Below are positions 23,658 to 35,707 of a stretch of 64,000 nucleotides of DNA, one piece after another. A program made the position numbers and the translations under genes. Positions within the stretch are counted from its first letter, which is position 1. Each line of letters starts with the position of its first letter. The stretch is from the NCBI RefSeq assembly GCF_030272615.1, contig NC_081406.1:399234939-399298938 (forward strand). Reading direction: 5' to 3'. The notes below the pieces were generated by a model that was given only the letters and a program-made list of their open reading frames with translations, was not told the DNA's origin and made no database searches. This stretch comes from Cryptomeria japonica. Taxonomy: Eukaryota > Streptophyta > Pinopsida > Cupressales > Cupressaceae.

Positions 23658-24443
23658 TGTTAGGATTGATGATAGTCCCAAAGATACTGAGAGGGGGGGA
23701 TGAATTAGTATCTAACCGGTTAACAAAATATTTAACCTTATTAAGTATTTTGCATTCCAAAACAATGTACCGGTAAACAAGAATTAATACAGTAAATAGG
23801 AACAATAAAGACAGTATAGAAAACACACCATAACATAAGATATTTAACAAGGAAACCCAGTGTGGGAAAAACCTCGATGGGATTTGTGACCCACAATATT
23901 CACTCATTGGCCAATGAATGGATATTACTTACAAGAGGGGCTTGCACATGCAAGAAGGCCAACTGCCTAGAGTTCACTACTCAATCACAAAAAGGAAGTC
24001 TCACTTACTTACAAAATGGATTATGAAAATCCAATATAATGTACTGCTACAATTCAGCATCTGCTATGCCAGTTTCAGTACCAGTTTAAGCTCATACTTT
24101 AACCATAAACCTTATACATAATCTGCCTTGATATTCGCTCATCACTTCTACCATGTGTACATCTATCTTCTATATCAAAATGATTTTCAAGATCTCATAC
24201 ATATATGAGTCTTATTACAATATGCCATGTCAACTTTACAAAGGATATTTACAATTAAATACAATAAACAAAACTTTATTCCTGTCCGCTAAAGTGTCGG
24301 TATATATTATTGTCATTGCCGGTGAAGTGTCTGTCGGTGTCGATGTCTACCGGTGCCGGTGGCTGAAGGTATCCACAAGGTTGCCGGTAATTTTCCATCA
24401 ATGACAACACCATCATTTCTCACTAGAGTGTAGAATGCCAACA
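23658..24443 (-). repeat. 3' LTR of element B
   Basis: It runs from TGTTAGGATTG to AATGCCAACA on the plus strand, 786 bp. It has the G-run motif near 23688 and the GGGAAAAACCTCGATGGGAT block near 23862, both shared with the A LTRs. Confidence 0.85.
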
Positions 24444-24458
24444 ATCTCCCCCTTTGGC
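24444..24458 (-). other. Polypurine tract of element B
   Basis: ATCTCCCCCTTTGGC on the plus strand is identical to that of A, E and F. Confidence 0.85.
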
Positions 24459-24818
24459 ATTGATGGCAACACTCGTGAGAAAAATCCAAAAATCTATTTC
24501 AAAAATGAAGTCCAAAAAGTTTAAAAAAAATGTGTGCTCCCCTTGAGCAGATGATCTCCTCTGATTAGCCATTTTTCTCTGTCCACTACTCCCCCTTTGA
24601 CATCAATGACAAAGGTTGACAAAAATTGTCAAATGAGTGCAAAATTTCAACTTGAACTTTGTAACTAGTTGGTTACAATCTGGAATATGTCTGCTAATAC
24701 CAAGTTTAAGATCTATATAAATCTATTGTTTTCCTTCATGGTTGCCTTAGGTTTTTGGATTGTACTAGTGAGATGATGCATATGTTCCTCCGGTGACCTT
24801 TGACCTTGAATTAATGCC
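24459..24818 (-). other. 3' untranslated region of element B
   Basis: Non-coding. It holds a second purine tract complement (CTCCCCCTTTGACATCAATG at about 24590). Confidence 0.6.
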
Positions 24819-27800
24819 TCAGAGATTTCTTTCTGTAAGGTTGTCTAACTTAGGACTGAGTTTGTGCTTAAGCTCTCTGGCTTTTGTCTTGATCCTTTCT
24901 TTCTCTTTCTCCAACTTCTCCAATTTTTTCTCAAATCTAATAATTTCTTGTTCAATAACTGATATAAGTTCAGATGAACCAATGATATTATCAGCTATAT
25001 CATTTATCTCCTTTTGAACTTTTCTTATTTCTTTATCAATGTCCACTGTTAACAAATTTGTCTTGCAAGTATCTTTGTACAGTTCCTTATACTCCAAAAT
25101 TGTTGTATTCAGTGCTGGTAAAAGTGTATTGATGTGTTCCATGCACTTGTTTATTCTTTCCTCAAAGAATTTTTCTTTTCCCTTTTCCATTTTCTCCTTG
25201 AATGTTTCCTCATTTATTTGATAAACTGTCAGTATATTACCAGTAATATATTTAGACACACCTAAAGAATCCTTTACATTATCTACATTGCATTTGGGTG
25301 CAATCAACTTAAGAATAGGAATTGTGTCATCAATTGCCTTATAGGCCAATGAATTGCAATCAGTTAATTTCTTTATTGAATCCAGAAGTACTTGAGTCAC
25401 ATTAGTAGGTCTAAATTTTGTTAGTGAAGTACCAGATGTCTGGCCAACTATCTTTACAATTTATGTGCTTCTAGTGGGAGTAACCAATTTGCCCGAATCG
25501 ACCTCTGGTGGGTCAGTCTGTGTTTGCATTTCCACTAGCAATGGTTTTGGTTTCTTTGTGATTGTTGGTTTCACTACCTCAATGTGTACCTGTGACTCTA
25601 CCAATTTCTCAATTTGTTTTTTTGTGTTATCCACTGTCGGTGTCTCAGTTACTGTCTCTGCAGGTTTCTTAGTGCTTGCATCAATATTATCAGTAATCAT
25701 TCCACTGTCCAATGTTTCCACTGAATGCTCAGCTTGCTCTGCTTATGTCTCAACCCCAATATTATCTTCCTATGTTCTGACCTCAATATTATTTGTCAGT
25801 TGCTCAGTAGCAATATCATTTTTCTTTTCCTCTGTGTTCTCCTTATCAACTACAAAGTTTACTTCCTAAGTATCAATGTTCATGGTGAACAAAATCACTG
25901 ACTCAGGGTTAGTATCCTCATGTGTTGTGTCAACAACCAAAGGTGGTGGTAGGTTTTTAGTTACTTTTATGTTTGGTAATCCACCTACTTTGCCTTTTCC
26001 TTTATCTCGGTCCTTCTGATAAACCTTGAAAGTTTTCTTAGGTCTGTTCAACTCTTCCTATTTTTCCTTCTCTACAAAGAAGATATCCCATTTGTCTATT
26101 GTTTCTTCTACAATTTCATTGACTCTACTAGCCATTAGGCTCACATGCCGGTGTCCACTAGCAAAAACTGATCTATTAGCTTCACTAATAAGTTCATCAA
26201 TTTCCTCTACAGAGTTAACCGGATGTACCGCTAGAATTTTTTCAATCTTGAGTTTCTTATCTAGCTCCATAACTGCAATCCTTTTTGCGTCTAACCTTCT
26301 ATACAATTCACTTGGCAAATCATCTACAACTTCTATTAATACTTTCTTGTATATATCAAGATGTAGTATAATGCTATTCTCAATACTTTCCTTTTCTGCA
26401 TTAGTGAATGTATTATATAGTTTGCTAACATTTGATAGATTGTCCTCATCAGTGATTTCACTCAATAAGTTGTCCAGAGGTGGTATAACCTATTGTTGTT
26501 TCTTCTTCTTTGGTGTCAACTTCTTTTTTAGTGGTCTCACTGCCTGTTGCTTCTACCTTGGTGTTCTTGTTTTCTTGGGAGGAGGAGAGGGTACCGATGA
26601 AGGTTTTCTCTTCCTATCAACTCGCTTAAACTCAATAGGTATCTCATTGTCAGATGATGTACCTACCGGTGAGATATGTGCCTTCGATTGTAATCCTTCA
26701 AGATCACTTTCCTTTATTCCAGTTATGTTAATGACATTTTCTTTTATTTCCTTAACTTGCTTAGATGCATTTCTTATGTACTTTTCTCTTCTCTTTCTTT
26801 GTTTCAATGTTTATACATCACTTTCTATTGTTTGTGCATTTCCAAAAACCTTTTCTTCTGGTTCTCTAGGGGCTTCTAATAGGGCTTTAGCATAAGTTTC
26901 AATGATATTTACATCTGCCTCATACCCCATTTATGTTACCCATATAGTTCTAGAAAGAACTGCCTCCATCCAGATTTCATCATTTTTTATTACAAAACAT
27001 ATTTCCTTTTCATACTTGTCTATAATACTTTGTGGTAATCTCTCTCTTGTTTTCATTTTTGCTTTAAATGTTTTAAAGCACTCTATTATATTGTTATCCT
27101 TATCAGTGCCCATACCGGTGAAGATTTATAGCACTTCTTTGCCTACCGATATATTATATCCAAAGTCTTTCTTTCCAATGCCAGGAACTTCTTTTGTGAG
27201 ATATAACATAAGACATACCAAAATATTTCCAAAACAAAAAGTACCTTTCTTGTCTCCTTTTATCTTTTTCAGATTATCTATCAATTCATCCTTTGACCAC
27301 TCACATATATCTATTTTTACATAATTGTTGACCATATCATATGCACTTTTAATACAAAGACTGGAAACAGAGTTGAGTCAGTTTGCATGTGTGGTTTTGT
27401 AACCTTGGATCATGCTTATAAATCTGACATTCTCATCTTTGACATCATTTACTCTTAGGGATCTGCTATCATATGTTGCTCCTATTAATGTCATGACAAT
27501 GTTATTAGGAACCTTCTTAGTCTTATCTGGCCTGCTACCAGTGGAGGGTAAACCTGTCACTACCCTAATTGCTTCTTTGGTGATTTTGCAAACATAATCT
27601 AGCCAAAATAATTCTCCATGAACTCTGATAAGGACAATTCTTACTACCTCCTTAGGAAAATCAGGGATGTCCAAGATTTCCACAAAACATAAAGTTTCAA
27701 TTACCTTGTGCTTGGGTTTTACATTTCCATTTTCATCACAGATAATAGTTTTAAACATTTTCAATATTTTCTTAGAACCTAATTCCTCAATATGGAAATG

Positions 27801-27977
27801 AATATAGATTCTATATTCTTCAGCATAAGCAAAAACTTTTGGAATTTTTGAAAAAGCACCAATGGAATCATCTTGTTTTTATATCTCAGGAATGATCTTA
27901 AAAATGGGCCCAGGGCATTTCACAACTTCCACAACAACAGGGTTTACAATAAATTCTGGAGCAGAGGAGGAAGCCAT
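24819..27977 (-). pseudogene. ORF2 of element B (unknown protein, about 1,052 residues)
   Basis: It starts at the ATG at 27977 (MASSSAPEFIVNP). Every recognisable block over 3.16 kb is in this one frame, broken only by stops (25461, 25866, 26058, 26553, 26931, 27126 and 27378 among them) and no frameshift. N-terminal region: ITKEAIRVVTGLPSTGSRP, KIDICEWSKDEL and KIKGDKKGTFCFGN, matching ORF2 of A. Middle: basic clusters KQRKRREK, DRKRKPS and KKTRTPR. C-terminal 190 residues: a long coiled coil ending ELKHKLSPKLDNLTERNL. No catalytic pol motif is seen. Conservation of the same architecture in A and B argues for a real protein of the active ancestors. Function unknown. Confidence 0.7.
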
Positions 27978-28319
27978 TGATAAATACCTTAAGCTACCTG
28001 ATAATGGTTGAGTGCTTGAAAGAGATTGCTTCACTTCTTTACCTTGGATGCCTTCGCTCTGATTTCGTGCTCTCTGAAAGTTTGAATGCTTAGTGAATTA
28101 AAAAAGAGGGATAACTGATGCTTTATAATATCTTTTCTTCCAACAACCGCATTAAATGCTCACCAGTTAAGTGAAACTTAACACATCTGTCGGTAAAGAA
28201 GAAGTCCATCTTCTCACCATCAACCAAGGGTAAACTTGCATGATTTTCAACTTGCTGCAATACCCCCAAAGGGTTAGTTCTTAGTTGGATGAAGAATCTC
28301 CTGCCGGTGGAGTAATACT
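27978..28319 (-). other. Spacer between gag and ORF2, element B
   Basis: A 342-nt non-coding spacer sits in the same position as in element A. Confidence 0.6.
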
Positions 28320-28802
28320 CTATTCTACTGGTGAAGGAATAGTCTGATTTGTCTTTCTAATCCATTGTCTTGAAAATTCTTGCTTTACCTCATCAACCTT
28401 CTCTTTGCCTTTCAAACTGGGTCCTTTATTGTTTGTCAGTGAAGTCTTGCTTCTACAAAATTTTGCAATATGTCCAATCTTGTTACAAGCATAACAAGTC
28501 ACATTGTTCTTCTGAATAGCCTTTCTGTATCCTATGCCGGTTTGTGTTCTGCATTGATTAGATAAGTTCCCAAATCTTCCACAAACATAACATCTTACAT
28601 TCATTCTATAGTTTTCTGAATTATGACCAATTTTGTTGCATTTGGAACATTGACTGGTGAGTGCATTAATGTTCTGATTGTTTCTAGATCTACATTTATT
28701 TTCTCTATGACCAAACTTGTTACAGTTAAATAATTTCCCATTAAATTTGTAAGCATTAGGTTGTCTTACCAGTTTACTGTGATCATGATTGTTTGCAGTA
28801 CG
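28320..28802 (-). pseudogene. Gag-like zinc-knuckle segment, element B (5'-truncated)
   Basis: The zinc-knuckle half only. It has knuckles NCNKFGHRENKC (first Cys lost), CSKCNKIGHNSENY (last Cys to Tyr), CYVCGRFGNLSNQC (His to Asn) and an intact CYACNKIGHIAKFC, then a Lys-rich tail ending at 28320. The upstream coiled coil was lost with the 5' end of B. Confidence 0.7.
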
Positions 28803-29198
28803 TAGCTAGTGTAGTTAATCCATCAAAAGAATTAGCAATAGTACCCATTTTGTCATATAATTCTTCAATCTATCATTTACATTGGCTGTTAGACTTCCTA
28901 TATTACAACATACTCGATAAATGTTGGTGCATTGTTTCAAACAAACCTCAATAGAGATAAGTTTGTCCTCTATCTTCTTCTTCCCAGTTCCTATAAGTTG
29001 ATTAAAAGCTACTCTTTTTGTAGTGGAGAAAATATCCAAAGCCTATCGGTCTACAATCTGTCTCAAGGACTAATAGTTATTTGATATGTGTTTTGTTAAA
29101 GGTTTGAGCTTACCAGAAGGGCTTGCTCCATCCTCTATCTAACAGTAAGGCATTATTCTGTATAATACAGAGACCCATTTATCAATTAACCCTTTGTC
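28803..29198 (-). pseudogene. C-terminal fragment of ORF2, element A copy 2
   Basis: It is collinear with about 17859-18236 of copy 1; minus-strand translation gives AFNQLIGTGKKKIEDKLISIEVCLKQCTN. It is a remnant of A copy 2 between two insertions. Confidence 0.75.
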
Positions 29199-29563
29199 TG
29201 TTAGGATTACCAAAGATACTGAGAGGGGGGGTGGGGGTGAATCAGTATCTAACCGGTATATCAAATTACTTGATTTAAAACATGAAAAGCATATTAAAAC
29301 TGAGTACCGGTAAACCAAAAATAATGCAACAAATAAGAATAATAACCACAACATGAAAAAAACACCATAACACAATGTTTTAACAAGGAAACTCAGTGTG
29401 GGAAAAACCTCGATGGGATTTGTGACCCACAATATTCACTTATTAGCCAATAAGAGAATATTACTGCTACAATAGGGGCCTGCACATTCAGGAAGGCCAA
29501 GTGCCTAGAGCTCACTGCTCAATTACAAAAGAAGTCACACTGACTTACAAAAATGGATTATAT
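29199..29563 (-). repeat. Second B-type LTR, truncated
   Basis: It begins TGTTAGGATTACC and is collinear with about 23658-24020 of the B LTR. It is cut at 29564 by element C. Its remainder was not found on the far side of C. Confidence 0.75.
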
Positions 29564-30865
29564 TGTAGATAGGAATCTGGAAATCATTAAAGCAATAACA
29601 AATTGAACTAGCTCAATCACGAAAACTCAATTGCAGTGATAAATCCTAATTACATTCAATGAAAGCATGTAAACAAGACATTCAATATGAAATCTAAGCA
29701 AACCAAATGCAGATGTCTCCTTCATGTGGCTCCATTGTCCTTCTTTCTCCTTCAAATTGCTTTGTTTTGTGGATCTCACTTTCAAGTGCATAAGTATAAT
29801 GTGAAAGCAAGATTGTTAAGACAAGATGACAGTATAAGGGTACTAGAAGCGTGATTGATTCGACCTTTTGATTGAAGAAATTCATCCAATTTATAGATAA
29901 ATTGGAGAAAAGACAAGATTAGCATGACATTGATATTAGAGGCAATTGATTTCAAAAATGGCACAATTGAGTTGAAGGAAGAAGGTTATGACACCTTCTA
30001 TGTCATGAATTATGACATATTGCCAATGCAAAAGTTAGACGACTAAAAGCTTATGACATCTTACTATGCCAATAGTATGACGCATGAGAAATTCATGCTT
30101 CCACAGAAGCACAAAAATAGGGAAAGACTAGAGAGGAATTGATTAGGTGGAAATTGAAATTAGGAAATTAGAAAATGAGGAAATTAGAAAATTAGAAATT
30201 GATGAAATTAGAAAATTAGGTGAATTAATTAATAATTTTTCATTCATTAATTTATTCACAAAAAGAGAAGGAATTAATTAGCCAATTAAATAAATATTTA
30301 ATTGTGACAAGAAGACTTAGGATAAATAAATAAATTATTTAACCTAGAGGGAAAATGACAAACAAGATTAAATGAATAAATCATAAAACCCTAGAAGATG
30401 AATTAGAAATGCAAGGATGACAATTAGGTCTTGACAAAAGATAATTAATGTCGGTTCGATTTAATCATGATTCTGACTGAAAAAGGACTAGTGTTGATAA
30501 ATGATTAAAATCGGTTGACAAAAATCAATGACAAATTGACCAAGATTGACAAGGAGATCAAATTGATAAGTGCAAATTGACATGATTGAAGAGGACAAGG
30601 ATCAATGATGAATCGATTGCAAAATGACAAAATTGACAAGGACAAGGATCAACCAAAATCATGACTGAAGATTGTTATCAACAAGACCTAATTCGAAAGC
30701 GATAAAAATGAGGAGTGCAGAAGAAGGACTCGATGCTTGCAAATGATAAAGACCAAGTGCACAACATAGAAGAAATGTTAATGCGACGCAAGAACCCTAA
30801 AATAAGGCAATGCACAAATGTTAAAGTATGACTCCGCAAGCGTTGACCATTTTTAGATGTCTACA
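29564..30865 (-). repeat. LTR C1 (3' LTR) of element C
   Basis: 1,302 bp with perfect TGTAGA/TCTACA termini, followed by TTTTGCCCCTCTTTG, the polypurine tract complement. AT-rich, with GAAATTAGAAAATTAG repeats near 30150-30220. Confidence 0.9.
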
Positions 30866-30882
30866 TTTTGCCCCTCTTTGAG
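30866..30882 (-). other. Polypurine tract of element C
   Basis: On the minus strand this reads as an AAAGAGGGGCAAAA-type tract abutting the LTR. It is different from the tract of A, B, E and F. The same sequence is at 39197-39213. Confidence 0.8.
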
Positions 30883-32953
30883 ACAATGCGATTTTAAGCA
30901 TTGTTTCAAAGAACAATAATGAAAATGCCCCAGACAATGACAATGATATATGCATGCCCCCTTGAGGAATTAGCCGGAAAAATCCAGAAAAGAGGCCAAG
31001 TGATCAATAAGAATGACAGAAGACGATAGGTTCGAACGGACTGCCAAGACTGACGGAAGAAATGTTAGTAAGAAGAAATTAGACAAAGGACAATTAGAGA
31101 CGAAGAAAAACTTGCTTTCACCAATGCACTTTGTAGGTGAGAACCTTTATTTGATATGGCAAAATGGATGCGGCGCAACATGGCAATGAAGGCCAGAGCG
31201 ATAATGCAATCCTTTTGTGTAAGATAGACATGTTCACAGACAAGGAATGGTTCAAAAATCCTAAGACAAACTTGCCCCAGAATGTTATGAAACACTCCAC
31301 AAATAGAAGACAAAAAATAATAAAGGACCATGAGCCATCCCGACCACTCTAAATCACGTAGTGACATCATCGAGCAACATAGGAACATGGGTGAAGCCAA
31401 AAATAAATCAATAAAAAGATAAGATGCATAAATTAAACCAAGTCAAACAAACAGTCTGATCGTCATTGTCAAAAGTTGAAAGTATTGATAGGACGGTCAT
31501 GTTGTCTGGTTTTAGGACATGCGGTACCCCGTCTGGTTTCGATCATACCAAACCCTATATAAGACTCATGATAAAGTGCCAAGGATGAATGATATTGATG
31601 TTGATTGATTGATATGACAATTGTGATCAGCTTGAATGTCTGGTGTGATTGAAAAAGTTCATCTCTTAACGCATGATTCCATTAAAGCACAATGTGTGAT
31701 TGCGTGTCGTTGGAGGTATGCTCAATGATCTGTAGATGCACAAAGGGGATTTTTTTTGTTTTGCTTTTCGAGTTTTACAATTTTTTGTTCATTTTTTTCA
31801 GGACTTTATATGATTTTTAGGGATTTTTTTAGGACATTATTTGATTTTTTTTATTTTTTTCAGGGCATTATTGGATTTTTTTTGGATTTTTTTAGGACAT
31901 TATTTGATTTTTTTGGATTTTTTCAAGACATTATAGCCGAAAATGAACACATGATCTTTTTTGATGTTTTTGAATGTTTTCAGGATTTTTTTCAATTTTT
32001 TTGATGATTTCAAGACATTTTTCAATTTTTATGATTTTGCCCCTAGTGTCTAGCAAGGCAAGGAATATGACAGGTGAATAAATAGGCTTTGTGAAATGTT
32101 GGTGGATAGAGGGAAGACAAAGGCCTTTCATTATGGAGACAACACGGATGCAATTTTCAAGGGCTATTGCGTGATGGGACAAGAGACTAGATATGACAAT
32201 GTAAAGCACGAACATGGCTTGAGGGACATGTCAAGAGGTTTTTGAAACTATGTTTAAATTTTGCATCCTTTTGTCAGATCAAGATCAAGGAATGAAAAAG
32301 AGTGTATGGATAGTGATAAGATATGGATAGATAAGAAAGACCAAGAATGGATAAGGGACATGGACTGAAGGCTAGGATAGGCTAAGGGATAGTGGCAGAG
32401 AGTTGCAATAAGATAGGGAATATGGATGAAAGGTTGTAATAAGCAAATGGATAAATTACCAAAAGCTATGATAGACTAAAAGATGCAAACAAGATCCATG
32501 AATCTCATGAAGATTGTTAGCCTTGTCAAGATCAAAGGTGGAAAGAGGAAATGGATATGAGGGACAATAGGATAATGGAGGGTAATGACAGGGGTTCAAT
32601 AGGATAATGAAGGGCAATAGGGTATGAAGGAGGAAACCTGCCCCCAAGTGTGGTGTGCAAGAAGTTCATGGATTACTCATGATGCCTGTTTGCCAGGTTT
32701 TCACCAGTGGACGAATTATTTTTGCTTTACTTTTTTCTTTTCTTTTGTGTTTTTTTTTTTCTCACTTTTTTTTTTGTATTTTGACATTTTAGTCGAAAAT
32801 GGACACATGATAGGGGATGGAAGAAGGACTCAAGAATCTCTTTTTTTTTTTGGATAGTAGCCTTGAAAAAATTGGACCATGACCTTTAAAAGTATGCTCA
32901 AAGAAATTGGTAGGATAAGGACATGGAAAATAAGATGAAACTAAGGCAAGAAT
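30883..32953 (-). other. 3' untranslated region of element C
   Basis: About 2 kb without a convincing frame. Short open stretches such as 31065-31400 recur at 39396-39734 only because the DNA is repeated. It contains a T-rich minisatellite at 31785-32030. Confidence 0.6.
31785..32030 (+). repeat. T-rich minisatellite in element C
   Basis: Degenerate units of about 30 bp on the theme GGACATTATTTGATTTTTT with TTTTTTCAGG. The homologous array in the second internal copy is at about 40135-40380. Confidence 0.75.
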
Positions 32954-35707
32954 TTATGTAAAGGATGGGATCAAAGGGATCAAAGGATGGAAAGTATGCA
33001 TTGGATAATGGATAGGGTATTGGAAGAATTGGGCTTGAGCGGATGGAAATGAAGGCAAGATCAACATTGGCACACACCTTGAGGGGTGATGGACTGATGG
33101 AGGAAAGATGTATCTCAGATTGTGAGATTTTGACGGAGGAAAGGCTATGGATTTTGGGACATAAGGGCCCAAAACGGATGAAGAAGGTGATGGAGGAATA
33201 GATTTGAGAGGTTTGGATGGAGGAATAGCAATTTTGGATGCCAAGTTGGATGTTTCTTTAGGCTTTTGTGCTTCAAGGAGTTGCTTAGGGATCCACATGG
33301 TTTTTGATTTTTCATGATTTTGTGGTTCCTTGGAGTGCATTGCTAACACAAGGGATTTAGGAACCCATATATATTTTGACTTTGCTTTATTTTTCTCAGT
33401 GGGCCTTTGTGGCCTTTTGGATATTTCTTTTTCTTTATAGATCATATTGTTCTTTGTTTTGACATGTCGATTATATTGGACATGTTGATCCTTGAATACA
33501 TGTGGATTTCTAGACTTATGACATTTATACTTGGCATTCAAATTGCTTGGAGGGGGTAAGGAATGCATGGATGGATATGAATGAAATGGACTTCTTTTAG
33601 ATTGATGAAATTTACTCAAGGATTTGTGCCTTTGCTGACCTTGCATAGAGGACGAAGGGATATAAGGACCTAAGATGGATGGAAAGTATGATGGGGAAGG
33701 TGTATGTTTTGATTTTGATGGAGGGATACCAACATCTTGAGAGTGAGTTGTGTAGACATGACCCTTAAGATCTTCTTTGATATGGAGGGGTTATTTCTCA
33801 TGAAGGTCTACTCCTTTGCCTTTCTGAATATCTTGACTTGTAGGATACTCTTTTCTTTGGGAAGAAGACGTGAGTCCATTATGAGGTGGATATGATATGA
33901 GAGAAATAATGAGATCATGAAGTGGATCGGATTGGACCAAAGAGGAAGAACCCATTGTTAATGTCAAGGGTTCATGAACATCTTGCATTGACACATTAGA
34001 ATCATGAAGGGGATTAGGATCATGAGGGAGACTAGGATTGTGTAGTGGACATGGTTCAATGACAGGCTCTTCAAGAGATGGAATGGGAGAAATAATGGGA
34101 TCATCAAAAGAAATGCAATCTTGGAGTGTATATGGAGCATTAAGACAAGGAGATGGAGGAACAAAAGGATCTTGTCGAGGATTTAAAGGAATAATTTGAT
34201 CTTGACAAGGAGGAAGATCATTGGAATCCTCTTTAAAGGTGCTTTTCTCTTGACTTTCAATGGGATCATCGGAAAGGATGGAAGGGATATCTGGAATGTT
34301 AATGGGATTTGAAAGGACATTTTTTTCATGAAATGGAAGGGGATCATTTAGGATTGGATGGACTAGGATATCTTGATCTTGCTCGGGGAATGGAGCATCA
34401 ATAGGAATTTGGATAGGATAGACAAGAATAGGGGAATCATCATGAGTTTCTGGGAAGATGAGATCTTGGTCAACAATTGGATGGGATGATAAGGTTTCAG
34501 GATCTTGATCTTGATCTGTTTCAAGACACGTTTCTTCATGCTCTAAATTATCCTCTTGACATGGGGTTGGACTTTGGATATGCATGGGGGATTCTGACAA
34601 GGGATTAATGCTTTGGCATGAAGGAAATGCACTTTGAACATTTGTGATGGATTCTGGCAAGGAATCAATGCTTGAACATGAGGAAGAGGGACTTCGAATG
34701 GGGTCCTCTAAAATAGGTAATGGCAATAAAGTGCATGGTGGCATTGGGTCTTGTATTTCTGAAACATGACAAGGATGTGCATCATGAATTGGATTATCTT
34801 GGAAATCAATTATGGATAGCCCTTGGATAATTGCATCCTTGAGTGTATTGTTTGATGAGGACAATATAGAAGGTTCTTGTGAAACTTCTAAAGGTGTAGG
34901 GATAGATGCCACTGGAGAGTCAATTTGGTTGTGGAGAGATGAGGCATTTCTAGACATAAGTGTATTATCTTGATCTTCTTCAAAGAACTCACTTGGTAGG
35001 TTCCTTAAGAGCCTTGCAATAAAGCCACCTTTCTTTCAAGGTTTCAACATAGTTGTATCTGGAATTTGAACTTGTTTGGCAAGGAGTTGGTTCTGGTCTG
35101 ATGTCATGTTTTGATTTCGAACTAGATGTTGATCAAATTGGTTTGACATGTTCAAAATTTGGCTTGGTGCATGTTGCAACCTTTGTTTTTGTATGTTTGG
35201 TTGTGGTTGTTGACACTGAGTTGTCCATTGAGTTTGTTGTTGATACTTGACAGTTGGTTGGACATATTGTTGAAATTGGACCATTGCTTGTGTCTGTTGG
35301 ATATGTTGGACCATTGGTTGTGTCTGTTGGAAATGTTGGAACTGTTGGACAATTGGTTGTGATGGTTGAAAATGTGATTGATAGTAAACACCTTCTTGTT
35401 CTTGTTGTGGAGGCACATAATGTTGAAATTGATGTTGTCTCTTTTCTTGAAATTGTTTCATCATCTCTATTTGGGAGAGGAGAGCTGGTATGTCTAATCG
35501 TTCAAGAAGAGATCTTACATCAATTGGCTCAATCTTTGGATTTTGACCTGGAAATTTTTGAAACATTTTGGACATTTGTGATCTATTCTTCTCAATGTTT
35601 TTCAATCTTTGTTCCAATATCTCCTTTTCTTGAGCTAATTTCTCCTCTAGTTTTTGTATTTGGAGACTTACATCATCATGATAAGTTTGATCCAAGTTCT
35701 GAGACAT
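32954..35707 (-). pseudogene. Element C long ORF (unknown protein, about 917 codons, two stops)
   Basis: It starts at the ATG at 35707 (MSQNLDQTYHDDVSLQIQKL), the first after an in-frame stop at 35741. One frame runs to 32954 with only two interruptions, TGA at 35036 and TAA at 33791. Residues 1-60 form a coiled coil (EEKLAQEKEILEQRLKNIEK). Residues about 100-220 are Gln-rich with QQTQPMVQ repeats. The middle (about 250-640) is Pro/Ser/Asp-rich and acidic. The C-terminal third is basic with IWVPKSL and MWIPKQL, a W-V/I-P-K pattern, and LGPYVPKS. No zinc knuckle and no pol motif are present. It is presumably the only protein of this family; a Gag-like role is possible but unproven. Confidence 0.65.

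Larger units (their letters stand above)
23658..28802 (-). mobile_element. Element B: pol-less Copia-type retrotransposon, 5'-truncated
   Basis: On the plus strand it has a 3' LTR (23658-24443), polypurine tract, ORF2 and the zinc-knuckle half of Gag, then stops at about 28802. The coiled-coil part of Gag, the primer site and the 5' LTR are missing. On both sides lies element A copy 2 sequence; the join skips only about 25-30 bp of A, which suggests an insertion later trimmed by a deletion at its 5' end. Its organisation matches element A but its sequence is clearly a separate family. Confidence 0.75.

Noticed and set aside
26026-26895. Plus-strand open stretch of 289 codons
   Set aside because: It lies antisense to ORF2 of element B, which has a homologue in A; Ser/Leu-rich composition is what the reverse strand of that frame gives.
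17808-28604. ORF2 as a captured host gene or plant mobile-domain protein
   Set aside because: The ITKEAI...GLP block faintly recalls plant transposon-associated domains, but the resemblance is too weak to name and the frame is shared by two LTR families.
31065-31400. Repeated minus-strand ORF, also at 39396-39734
   Set aside because: Present twice only because the C interior is duplicated; no domain, and it lies in the 3' untranslated part.
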